In this document: piece by piece, positions 55,347 to 63,641 of the stretch
How the letters are laid out: the number at the start of each line of letters is the position of its first letter
Numbering within the stretch: position 1 is the stretch's first letter
Origin: Shewanella polaris
GTDB taxonomy: Bacteria; Pseudomonadota; Gammaproteobacteria; Enterobacterales; Shewanellaceae
Length of the DNA stretch: 64,000 bases
Direction: 5' to 3'
Assembly (NCBI RefSeq): GCF_006385555.1
Contig: NZ_CP041036.1
Span: 3,162,001-3,226,000 of the forward strand
Position numbers and translations under genes: made by a program
The notes under the pieces: model-generated
The model's input: the letters and a program-made list of their open reading frames with translations, nothing else
What the model was told of the DNA's origin: nothing
Databases searched by the model: none

Positions 55347-55922
55347 TTAAGCCGCATTTTTCAGTGCGATTATTGATGAAATGACATTAGTAGTTGTGAG
55401 ATCGGTAAAGCCTTCTGCTTTAGACACTGGCTCAAAGCGTTTAAACATATTCAATAAAACATCCTTAGGTATTATTTTTCCGGTTGCTAAACCACGCTCA
55501 TGACTTAGCTTAATGATCTCTTTTTCCCAGCCTTTGAATTCAAGTTCAACAGCCCTAAATATGGCGTTAGGGTAATGAGACATAGCTCTGGCCCGGTCTC
55601 TTTTTGTTAAATTAGTTAGATCCCAAACGACTTTATTGTGCTTTTTGGATTCCTTTATTGATTGGTCAAAAAATGTTCGTTGTTCTTCTCTAACTTGATG
55701 TTTGAAATCCAGCTGGAAAAATTCAGAATAAGTTAAGCCATACTTTTTGCAAACATCATCAACAATGTTGTCTGATGAAATGACGAAACGATCGTTGAAA
55801 TGCTCATTTATGTAAGTTGTTTTTCCTGCACAAGACGGAGCAACAACTAACATTACGTCATGTAATGTATATGATTCTGGATGGACAGTTTTGTTGAATT
55901 CATTTTTTTGTTTATTTTGCAT
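55347..55922 (-). CDS. P-loop kinase-like protein (AAA_33/polynucleotide-kinase-like)
   Basis: A 191-residue P-loop protein. Walker A APSCAGKTT (28-36) follows FNKTVHPESYTLHD. Further features are SSDNIVDDVCKKYG, and VVWDLTNLTKRDRARAM, typical of the polynucleotide kinase/zeta-toxin-like group where a D-x-T-N-x motif and Arg lid act on phosphate acceptors. The substrate is unknown. RNA, DNA or nucleotide phosphorylation is possible. It pairs with the 55058 gene. Confidence 0.7.
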   Translation of the reverse strand: MQNKQKNEFNKTVHPESYTLHDVMLVVAPSCAGKTTYINEHFNDRFVISSDNIVDDVCKKYGLTYSEFFQLDFKHQVREEQRTFFDQSIKESKKHNKVVWDLTNLTKRDRARAMSHYPNAIFRAVELEFKGWEKEIIKLSHERGLATGKIIPKDVLLNMFKRFEPVSKAEGFTDLTTTNVISSIIALKNAA

Positions 55923-56467
55923 AAAAGCTCCTAATAAAAATTAAAATAGTAGATGATTATATTTACGTGTAACTTAGACATTGAGTTAAAATAAATTTAT
56001 TTGTATTGTCTTCATTGGTTGATTTAACTTTAATACTTGTTACCTTTTAATTTAAGTTACATCGCCCAATACAATATTGATGCAATTAAATTTTATTCAT
56101 TAAGATCTATAAATTATTTTTCGTACAAAAATAAATTATCCAGTTATTAAACACCAATTTATAACTCAACATGTTGTACAGGTGTGATTAGAATATAACG
56201 GCAGATTCAATACTCGTCAAATATACAAAAACGCATAATTATAAGTTGCTTACTATATAAATATAAGTACTTGTATAAAACTGGTGAGAGTATATTTATA
56301 CGATTGCTTGGCAAGGCTATAGTGGATAAGGATGTCGGTTGTTTAAGTTATATAAGTTTAGATATACTTATTAAAATTATAACTTTTTTATTAAACGCGA
56401 CCGTTTGAATAAAAAACAACCAACATGTAAGACCTTGTTGATCAAATAATTAACTAGACAAGGTATC
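55923..56467. other. AT-rich gap upstream of the P-loop gene
   Basis: 545 bases, very AT-rich. It presumably contains the kinase-gene promoter. A 7-bp stem (ACCTTGT/ACAAGGT, near 56433-56463) lies next to the CD-NTase remnant, with a poly-T on the plus side. No gene was recognised. Confidence 0.4.
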
Positions 56468-56589
56468 TTAAAGGTTTTTTTGGTATTTATTTAGTGCTGC
56501 GGTAAGCTCACCATAACGCGTACTGATAGTTCCCGCGTTACTTATCAAAAGATTACCAACTAACTGTGAAACATTTCAGAAATACTCAT
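56468..56589 (-). pseudogene. Remnant of a CD-NTase (SMODS nucleotidyltransferase) N-terminus
   Basis: From ATG 56589 (strong AAGGAAGG 5 bases upstream) the minus strand reads MSISEMF, then after one missing base QLVGNLLISNAGTISTRYGE and LTAALNKYQKNL, stop. The pattern LxISNxxTISxRYGExTxALNK is typical of the first 40 residues of CBASS cyclic-nucleotide synthases, recalled from family knowledge. The catalytic GSYGR part is gone. It indicates a former CBASS locus beside AbiH. Confidence 0.5.
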
Positions 56590-56825
56590 GCAAGCCTTCC
56601 TTTGGTTGAGTAAAAATAAAATCCTATATAAAACAAGTTTCATAATCTATCTTGAACGCCACCAGTGCAGTAATCGCTATCTGGGCATTATTAAAACTTG
56701 GTCAAAATACGCGCACTAAAAATTGAAAGCAACAGGTAATTGGACAGAAATGCGTTAGATTTATGCTCTAATTCGTGAGTTTCAGATTAATATTTATATG
56801 GGATAACGACTTATTATGTGAGCTG
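56590..56825. other. Gap between CD-NTase remnant and the AbiH pair
   Basis: 236 bases. The left end holds the Shine-Dalgarno of the remnant. Nothing else was recognised. Confidence 0.4.
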
Positions 56826-57293
56826 CTACATCAAACTGCGATATAAATTATCCAATTCATCTAGGTAAACTTCGCTTACGTCTTCTTCGCTCCAAGCCCA
56901 TCGTTCTTTTGCAACCAGTGTGAATACTTTACGGTGAGGAGCTTGAGTTACGGGGCAACAATAGATTGGAAGATATTGCCTGTTCTCCTTAATTTTATAG
57001 CTAAGCACGCAGTCTTCTATCAGATTGAATTGATCAGCTGTGATATCAATTAAAAGGTCTTCGCTTTCTATCCACCAGTGTCCAACTTCGCAATCGTGTG
57101 TCTTTGATATACCAAAGATGAGGAACAAAGACTTATAATTTTTTTTGGACAAATGATAGCACAGCAACATTGATGCATGTTTACACGCATTGATTGGGAA
57201 ATCAGAGCTAAAAAAGCACTTATCCTCAGATGCTATCGACTCTATTTTCTGCCGTATCAAAGCAACCTCTTCCCAAAGTTTTCTCATATTCAC
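56826..57293 (-). CDS. Cys-His-Asp (transglutaminase/protease-like) protein paired with AbiH
   Basis: A 155-residue protein. Cys37 (NACKHASMLLCYHL), His72 (VGHWWIESEDLL) and Asp83 (IDITADQF) line up as a papain/transglutaminase-like catalytic triad. The HxW-E...DITADQF pattern recurs in uncharacterised bacterial proteins of this type. It starts at GTG in a 4-base overlap with the AbiH stop (GTGA), or at ATG two codons on, so the two genes are translationally coupled. Activity and partner function are inferred. Confidence 0.6.
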   Translation of the reverse strand: MNMRKLWEEVALIRQKIESIASEDKCFFSSDFPINACKHASMLLCYHLSKKNYKSLFLIFGISKTHDCEVGHWWIESEDLLIDITADQFNLIEDCVLSYKIKENRQYLPIYCCPVTQAPHRKVFTLVAKERWAWSEEDVSEVYLDELDNLYRSLM

Positions 57294-58258
57294 AATTCAG
57301 TCGTCATATCTGAGCTTAAGTTGCATATTTTTATTAAATTGAAATTTGTAGGTAAAATTCCCAGTCCTAATAATACATCTTCTAAGTTTGTCTTTTCCGT
57401 TTCACCATAAAACGACACGGTCCAGTAGCAAAGTTCCGATGTTCGAGCTTTAATGGCCTCAAAATACTTGATATCAACAAATGACATTGAATGGCCAAGT
57501 ACAAAAATAGATTTTATTCGCCCTAATTCAGCAAAAAAAATTGAGTTATTTTTAATTATTTGATCTGAGTTCTTATATGACCTTTGGTAATATGAGAATA
57601 GTTCCTCTCTAGCGTCATCGAGACATGAATTCTGTTGGTCAGACATATACTCGTACCATTGCTCGAGTTCTTCTGGGGATAGGTTTTCAGGCGGACTTTC
57701 ATTGTCTCGCTTTGGTGCGAATGTTGCGGGGTTAATAGCATGCCCTAATACTATGTTCTCTTTCTCATCAAATGTACCATGTACATATAAAATTTTATCA
57801 CTGTTGATCCCGTAGTGATCTTCAAGTGTTTTGGTATAGTTGAAGCTCATGTAAATAGCATTTGGATCGATATTCAAGAGCAGGCTTGATTTCACTTTAC
57901 ATGAACAGGCAAGCTGAATGTAATTAGAAAATTCGTTACGGAGTCCCTCGGTAAGGTTAAAAATTATTTTTTCTGATTCGCTACCACAAGCCCCCATATC
58001 ACTGAAATACTCATCGTCTGATGGGCTTGGAATGTACTCAATTACGAGCTCTTCTAGATAGCCCATATCAATAAACGATAAATTTTCTTCAAATCGGTTC
58101 CAAATATCATAATCAGAACTTTCATAGGAAATGGCGCTAGCCAATAAATCGGAAATGGCAGAGTTATGCAGCCTTAAATATTCGCAAAACCCACTGAAAC
58201 TTGTTGGTAAGCGGTGATGTAAATCAAATCCATTGCCAATAATATAGAGTTTATCCAA
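57290..58258 (-). CDS. AbiH-family abortive-infection protein
   Basis: A 322-residue AbiH protein. The N-terminal KLYIIGNGFDLHHRLPTSF is the family signature. FNYTKTLE (139-146), LYVHG (157-161) and FVLGHSMSFVD (252-262) follow, as in SIR2-like Rossmann folds. AbiH proteins abort phage growth by an unresolved mechanism. It is the first gene of a two-gene unit with the Cys-His-Asp protein. Confidence 0.85.
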   Translation of the reverse strand: MDKLYIIGNGFDLHHRLPTSFSGFCEYLRLHNSAISDLLASAISYESSDYDIWNRFEENLSFIDMGYLEELVIEYIPSPSDDEYFSDMGACGSESEKIIFNLTEGLRNEFSNYIQLACSCKVKSSLLLNIDPNAIYMSFNYTKTLEDHYGINSDKILYVHGTFDEKENIVLGHAINPATFAPKRDNESPPENLSPEELEQWYEYMSDQQNSCLDDAREELFSYYQRSYKNSDQIIKNNSIFFAELGRIKSIFVLGHSMSFVDIKYFEAIKARTSELCYWTVSFYGETEKTNLEDVLLGLGILPTNFNLIKICNLSSDMTTEL

Positions 58259-58466
58259 CCTAATTCCTCTTCAAAGTAGTAAAGTCTGAAACCCGCTAGC
58301 TGGCAGATACTCTGTAGCATTACATAAATTTGGTCAATATATTCATAGTAGAGTTAGCCTCAAATGGTGTTACTAAAACATAATGGGGCATAAATAATAT
58401 ACGAACAAAGCACATATCTGGACATAAATAGTAAGTACACTTCAGGAAGACCACTCTAATTAGGAA

Positions 58467-61313
58467 TTATTGCTTCCTGGTATTCCTACATTGGTCATCT
58501 TGTATTCCATAGCCAGAACAGCCCCAAAAATCACTGAACTTGCCATTTCGCAGCTTCATCGGTCTGCCGCACTGTTCACAAGTCTTCATTGAATGACGAC
58601 AATCCTGGTTATTACAATCACTAGTAGTCCTATTATCGATTGATGGTGCCCCACACTCGGAACAAACACGAGCCTTACCTACCCTGCATCCTTTGCCGGA
58701 ACTACAGGCATAGAATCCGCCAAATTTTCCATTTATCAGTTTCAAATAGCCTGCTTCGCAATTAGGGCATTTGAATATTTTTCTATAACGTTCCTGGAAT
58801 GCTTTCGAATGAATATTCACGTCATATTTGGGTGCTAATAATTCTGTGATGAATGCTGATGGAGAAGTTGGGTCACCGATGATATAAGACTTCTTCTTGG
58901 CCCGAGTGAGGCCAACATAGAGTAATCGCCTTTCTTCAGAATGTGGATATGCATCTAATGCCGGTAATAAAGCTTCTATTACTGCCTGGTCAATATTTTC
59001 ATTTGGGAACCCTAATTTTCCTTGTGAAAAACCGATTAAAATACAGTAATCAGCTTCCAGACCTTTTGACTTGTGAAAACTCCAAAGTGATACGTTTTGA
59101 ACTAATTGATTTTGGGCTAAAGCAGCTTTAGATTCGTTTAAAAGATAGTTATAACGCCCTATAACCGCAATACTGGCATTGTTATCTACACTTTTAATTT
59201 TTGAAACGACTTCAACGACTCGTTGATATAAACCATCTTTAACGCCGACTTTGTCATCAAGTAAGTACACTTGTGAACCGTCGACCTTAGTGTTTGTTTC
59301 AATATGCTTTTTATACTGTTCAGGGTTTTCCATTATGAACAGGCCTGCCGTGTCAGCAATACTGTTGTTATATCTGAACGTTTTCTGCAACTTTGTTTCC
59401 GAATAAGGACCAACAAGTTCATCAAATCGAGTGGTGAGTTCGAGTTTGCCACCGGAGAACCTGTAAATTGATTGCCAGTCATCACCGACCACCGTTAAAG
59501 ATGGTATTGGTCCTCGTTCAATAATGGCTTTGACTAAATCCATACGTGCAGTCGAGATATCTTGAAATTCATCGACAAGTACATAAGTCCATTTGGGGGT
59601 GAATAAACCCTGTCCTATTGCATCGATACTTCGAATAATCATGTCATCGAAATCAATCGCATTTTGATCTTTAAGCTCTTGAACATAGGCTTCATGTAGA
59701 GCATTTAGTAATACAGTGTACTTCTGAGGTTGCGATATTTTGGCATGTTGAAAGCGGGCCAGCATGCCATCGTAATCAAGCCGCTCAACTCTGATTGATG
59801 CTAACGCTTTTAACAATAAGTCACACCAGTTAGCTATCTTACCGGTACTTTGAAGCTGCTCAAGCAACTGCTCACTGTTGATTGGATTAAATTTGATGTC
59901 TAATTGTTTAAGTTTCCTTTCTAAGCCAGACGTGAGCGTTTCCTCAACCCATTCATAATGGAATGTCTCAATAAGTGTTGTTCCGCATTCAATATGTAGT
60001 GCTCGCTTACTTTTCATTTCTTCGTTGTACTGAATAGCATCAATATCAGGCCGTGTGCCGCCTTCTCTATCAATACCAAAATGTTCAATATAAATGTCTG
60101 TACCGTCGAGATGAAAATCTGGCGAGTAGTCAAAACCAACTTCAATTCTTCGCTTACTGACATACCTAGCTTCATAGGTATAGGGTATCCCATTCAAATA
60201 CATGAAGTTTGCAATCACCAATTCCTGGTAACCTTTGACCAATTCGTCATTTAGCGTGCGAAGTTCATTATCACGGACATACGCTTCGTACTCCGCTTGT
60301 GTCTTGATGGTAAACGGGTCAACAGGCTCTGGGGTTAAACTGATAAAATCGACGAGACGGCTTATATCCTCAGATAAATAATTCAGCAGCCACTCTGTTA
60401 CCCATTGCTTCAATTTGAGGGGGTCTTCGACAAAAATACTCATGTAAGTTGATATACGAGCATCGCGCAACACCTGACGACCTAGTGAGTGGAATGTGGA
60501 AATGTGTGGTGTTTTATCTAAGGTGATACCCGTTTTGTTCGAACTTCTTTCTAAACGCGTTTTTAATTCGTTCGCGGCAGCTTTGTTGTATGCCAATATC
60601 AAAATTTCTTCAGGTTTTGCTAACCCTCTATCAATTAAATCCAGCGCTTTGGCAACCATCACTGATGTCTTACCGGTCCCAGCAGCCGCCAGTACCATGT
60701 TAAGGTCATCAGAGCGAAGTACACCTAAACGTTGTTCGTCTGTTAAAGGGTTCGCCTCAACGCAATCGAAAAATGCTTTTCGCTTTCCTAGATGAATTGT
60801 TTCGTGGTGGTTTTGAAGTGCCTCATACGAAACCGGATAAAATTGAATAATCGCTTTAATCTGCTTGATTAAATCATCACTTAAAAATTGGTTCCAGGTA
60901 GCTGGGTCGCTTTTATACCCCTTATTGATTGTCGAGCAAATCTGTTGAAGCTCACGAAGGTATGATTGTCTTGGGTATTGAGTGACAACAGCGCTCTCCC
61001 ATGTGGCAACCAGACTTGAAAGGTATTCAGCGAATGAGATGGCTATTTGTTTATTTAGAATGTGAACAAATTCTTTTGCATTCAGTTTTTTTAGGAAGCG
61101 GATTGATTGTGAGGCGTTGTTTAACGTCAATGTCAATTGACTGCCGTACCACCTTTCATTCAACTGAGCGAACTCGCTGCTCTGAGTTAAATCAAGTGCA
61201 GCCCGGACGCTTCTCATGTGGACGATTAATGTTGTGCGGTCAAGCTTAATGCCCTTATATCCTAATAATCTCCCTAACGTATTCGCAGGTAAAAAATCCA
61301 TTTCTTTTAGCAT
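58467..61313 (-). CDS. UvrD/HelIV-like helicase with nuclease-like insertion and zinc fingers
   Basis: A ~948-residue SF1 helicase: Walker A AAAGTGKTSVM (~213), AYNKAAANEL, STFHSLG, DEFQD (~585), GDDWQSIYRFSGG and LLYVGLTRAKK. Between motifs is a PD-(D/E)xK-like stretch, YSPDF...IYIEHFG (Asp403, Glu414 region), as in HelIV relatives. The C-terminus (~860-950) has three topoisomerase-type C4 zinc ribbons. The frame opens at TTG 61325. ATG 61313 is preferred, and ATG 61301 is also possible. It probably acts in DNA repair or defence. Confidence 0.75.
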   Translation of the reverse strand: MLKEMDFLPANTLGRLLGYKGIKLDRTTLIVHMRSVRAALDLTQSSEFAQLNERWYGSQLTLTLNNASQSIRFLKKLNAKEFVHILNKQIAISFAEYLSSLVATWESAVVTQYPRQSYLRELQQICSTINKGYKSDPATWNQFLSDDLIKQIKAIIQFYPVSYEALQNHHETIHLGKRKAFFDCVEANPLTDEQRLGVLRSDDLNMVLAAAGTGKTSVMVAKALDLIDRGLAKPEEILILAYNKAAANELKTRLERSSNKTGITLDKTPHISTFHSLGRQVLRDARISTYMSIFVEDPLKLKQWVTEWLLNYLSEDISRLVDFISLTPEPVDPFTIKTQAEYEAYVRDNELRTLNDELVKGYQELVIANFMYLNGIPYTYEARYVSKRRIEVGFDYSPDFHLDGTDIYIEHFGIDREGGTRPDIDAIQYNEEMKSKRALHIECGTTLIETFHYEWVEETLTSGLERKLKQLDIKFNPINSEQLLEQLQSTGKIANWCDLLLKALASIRVERLDYDGMLARFQHAKISQPQKYTVLLNALHEAYVQELKDQNAIDFDDMIIRSIDAIGQGLFTPKWTYVLVDEFQDISTARMDLVKAIIERGPIPSLTVVGDDWQSIYRFSGGKLELTTRFDELVGPYSETKLQKTFRYNNSIADTAGLFIMENPEQYKKHIETNTKVDGSQVYLLDDKVGVKDGLYQRVVEVVSKIKSVDNNASIAVIGRYNYLLNESKAALAQNQLVQNVSLWSFHKSKGLEADYCILIGFSQGKLGFPNENIDQAVIEALLPALDAYPHSEERRLLYVGLTRAKKKSYIIGDPTSPSAFITELLAPKYDVNIHSKAFQERYRKIFKCPNCEAGYLKLINGKFGGFYACSSGKGCRVGKARVCSECGAPSIDNRTTSDCNNQDCRHSMKTCEQCGRPMKLRNGKFSDFWGCSGYGIQDDQCRNTRKQ

Positions 61314-61373
61314 AGCTAGACCCAAATTAATGCAAAGCGTTTATTGATATAAATACAATCTTGGATTTGTCTT

Positions 61374-62114
61374 TTAGTTTACAGAAAGACATCTTGAGTT
61401 GACGACTTCATTCGGATTACCTTGAAGCTTCTCGATACGCTTAGCACGTTTACATTCCCATTTAGAGACAGGATATTGTTTGTCCCAGGCCGTCATTAAC
61501 TGTCTCTGCTGCTTACTCATTTTGTATTTCGAATAAGACTGTTCCATGTACATATAAGTGCGCGCAATTGTTCCTCTTGCACCTTCTGGTGGCTGGGCCT
61601 TTCTATCATCGATGCGCATGTCGCAACTGCCAAAATCTGACTTCACAGATGGCAGCATAGTAAAGTTGTAGTTACTACGTAGTGCATTAACTGCACCGAT
61701 TGCAGGGAAAAGATTATGCATATCGGCCTGCATATACCGATACTCTGTATTCATCTTCTCAGCACATTTTCTCCCCTTAAATGCTTTGCCTTTGCCGCTA
61801 ACACACTCTTGATGACCATTACGCCACTCACTAAATGCACGGCCAAAGTTTTCAGCTGGTACTACATGTTCCCACTCTACTTTTTTAGACCTTTTAAGGT
61901 ATGTTGTTGTAACAAAGCCTTGAGGCGCTTCGATATTCTTTTTTGCATCAAATTTGGCACCACAATAGATTGTCTCGCGATTATCATAATAAACATTTCT
62001 TTCGAGCATTTTTTTAGCTTTATTAAAAGAATCGTTAGTGTCATTACCCTCTGCAAACGATGGAAAACTGATGAGAAGTAGAATAAAAGGCAGTATAATT
62101 TTTCTGCGGTTCAT
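61374..62114 (-). CDS. endA: Endonuclease I (EndA/Dns family)
   Basis: A 246-residue secreted nuclease with a signal peptide (hydrophobic core to FPSFA, ~residue 21). The active site is EWEHVVPAENFG (His general base) and DMHNLFPAIGAVNALRSNY. Cys pairs suit disulfides. It cuts DNA in the periplasm or medium. It may be core chromosome or cargo. It lies 260 bases before the trpS gene on the same strand. Confidence 0.93.
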   Translation of the reverse strand: MNRRKIILPFILLLISFPSFAEGNDTNDSFNKAKKMLERNVYYDNRETIYCGAKFDAKKNIEAPQGFVTTTYLKRSKKVEWEHVVPAENFGRAFSEWRNGHQECVSGKGKAFKGRKCAEKMNTEYRYMQADMHNLFPAIGAVNALRSNYNFTMLPSVKSDFGSCDMRIDDRKAQPPEGARGTIARTYMYMEQSYSKYKMSKQQRQLMTAWDKQYPVSKWECKRAKRIEKLQGNPNEVVNSRCLSVN

Positions 62115-62461
62115 GACGTTCTTATAGGATATTGAAGAAGATATTGTTTTATATCAGAAAAGTGTAGCAATCCCAACTGTTTAAATTACACGAATGTGTT
62201 TAAGGCGCACTTAAATGCGACAGTTGGGAGACACAGGATCACTTAATTTATTTAAAGTACTTGCTATATGAATCTATTTTTAAGAGTAGCCTACCTGCAA
62301 GAAAATGATTGGCTTCACTGTTACCCGGCAACCACAGCGGTTACTATAATATAAATGATCAAACACTATTAAGAATTATTAAACTTTAGTATGAACGCAC
62401 AACAGCTTCGAGGCCTTCTGCCAATTATTTGTCTAGAAGCTAGCTGTTGAAAACAAGTTGT
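62115..62461. other. Intergenic region between endA and trpS
   Basis: 347 bases, AT-rich. CAGCTTC...GAAGCTAGCTG near 62402-62450 gives a weak stem but no T-run. No gene is seen. Confidence 0.4.
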
Positions 62462-63484
62462 TCAGAAAATATTAAGTCCAAAGATATCTTTAACATCAAA
62501 AAGTACTTTTTCTGTTTTATCTCTAGATACTTGACTTCCTTTTATTAAAATATCAATTAGTTGAGCCTTATCACTTAAAAACTCAGATCTTCTCACTCTT
62601 ATTGGTCGGAGCATGTCCTGTAAACATTCTTCCAATATTTTTTTAGTTGTACCATCACCAAGCCCTCCCCGTTGATAGTGCTTTTTTAGTTGGCTGATAT
62701 AGTTTTCATCTGGATGAAAAGCATCAAGATAAGTAAAAACAATATTTCCTTCGACATTGCCAGAATCTTCAACCCTTAGGTGATTAGGGTCGGTATACAT
62801 AGATTTTACCGCTGCGGAGATCTCTTTTTCGGTAGCCCCAAGATTAATGGCGTTGTCCATCGACTTAGACATCTTATTTTTCCCATCTGTACTTGGTAAA
62901 CGTGATGCATTACTTAATAAAGGTCGACATTCATTCAAAACAATACGTCCTGCTAGTGAGTTAACTTTTCTCACTATCTCATTAGTTTGTTCGAGCATTG
63001 GTAATTGATCATCCCCAACAGGAACTAATGTTGCGTTAAAACCCGTTATATCAGCAGCTTGAGATATTGGGTATGTTAAAAAACCAGCAGGAATAGAACG
63101 TTCAAACCCTTTGTGTTGAATCTCACTTTTAACAGTTGGATTTCGCTCTAAGCGACTGATTGATACAAGATTGCTGTAATACATAGTTAATTCAGCAAGG
63201 GCGGGTAGTTTTGATTGAAGGCAAATCGTTGTTATAGAAGGGTTGATGCCGACTGCTAGATAATCTGCAACGACATTTAGAATATTGGATGATACTTTTT
63301 TCGGATTATGAGCATTATCAGTAAGACCTTGCATATCAGCAACAAGAATAGTTTGTTCATGAATTGCCTGTAAAGCTACACGCTGCTTTAAAGAACCGAC
63401 ATAATGACCTAAATGCAATGGGCCTGTAGCTCTATCGCCTGTTAAAATAATTTCTGGCTTATCTGAATCTTGCTTTGAGTTCAC
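62462..63484 (-). CDS. trpS: Tryptophanyl-tRNA synthetase, accessory type
   Basis: A 340-residue class I synthetase charging tRNA-Trp. TGDRATGPLHLGHYVGSL carries the HIGH-like motif and GKNKMSKSMDNAI the KMSKS loop. The start is GTG (MNSKQDSDK) with AGGAGAT 8 bases upstream. A second, auxiliary TrpRS is common in bacteria exposed to indolmycin-like inhibitors. Whether this is the only copy cannot be judged here. Expression appears controlled by a Trp leader peptide (63588-63641) and an SD hairpin. Confidence 0.9.
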   Translation of the reverse strand: MNSKQDSDKPEIILTGDRATGPLHLGHYVGSLKQRVALQAIHEQTILVADMQGLTDNAHNPKKVSSNILNVVADYLAVGINPSITTICLQSKLPALAELTMYYSNLVSISRLERNPTVKSEIQHKGFERSIPAGFLTYPISQAADITGFNATLVPVGDDQLPMLEQTNEIVRKVNSLAGRIVLNECRPLLSNASRLPSTDGKNKMSKSMDNAINLGATEKEISAAVKSMYTDPNHLRVEDSGNVEGNIVFTYLDAFHPDENYISQLKKHYQRGGLGDGTTKKILEECLQDMLRPIRVRRSEFLSDKAQLIDILIKGSQVSRDKTEKVLFDVKDIFGLNIF

Positions 63485-63490
63485 GGGTAT

Positions 63491-63535
63491 ATCTCCTAGT
63501 TAAAATAAATCACTACTGGAGATACTAAAGAAATT
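63491..63535 (-). promoter_or_regulatory. Hairpin covering the trpS Shine-Dalgarno
   Basis: On the minus strand TATCTCC (63529-63535) pairs with GGAGATA (63491-63497), which is the trpS ribosome-binding site, over a 31-base loop. The fold would block initiation. An upstream hairpin (63541-63565) and the palindrome 63584-63599 may compete with it. Confidence 0.55.
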
Positions 63536-63587
63536 ACCGTCTTAGCTACCTTCCAGCAGCTTAAGAATGTAAGAATTCTGTGCCGCT

Positions 63588-63641
63588 CTAATTAGAGCGC
63601 CACCAGAAGAAGAATGATGTAAGAGTTGGAATATATTTCAT
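63588..63641 (-). CDS. trpS leader peptide with tandem Trp codons
   Basis: A 17-residue ORF MKYIPTLTSFFFWWRSN. The Trp-Trp codons (63600-63605) directly abut a 16-base perfect palindrome, CGCTCTAATTAGAGCG (63584-63599), that contains the last codons and stop. A ribosome stalled for lack of Trp-tRNA would hold this palindrome open. Two adjacent Trp codons in a tiny ORF before a Trp synthetase is a strong sign of attenuation. The Shine-Dalgarno is weak. Confidence 0.75.
   Translation of the reverse strand: MKYIPTLTSFFFWWRSN

Larger units (their letters stand above)
42862..61325. mobile_element. Accessory island: integrated mobilizable replicon with defence-like cargo
   Basis: The region begins at a tRNA-like 3' half next to direct repeats. 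It contains a replication-type helicase, iteron-like repeats, MobC- and relaxase-like genes, an IS66 remnant, decayed genes and several defence-type genes, with long AT-rich gaps. Together these indicate an integrated plasmid or integrative mobilizable element that gathered cargo. No integrase and no second copy of the left edge were found, so the right limit (here set before endA) is arbitrary. Confidence 0.5.
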
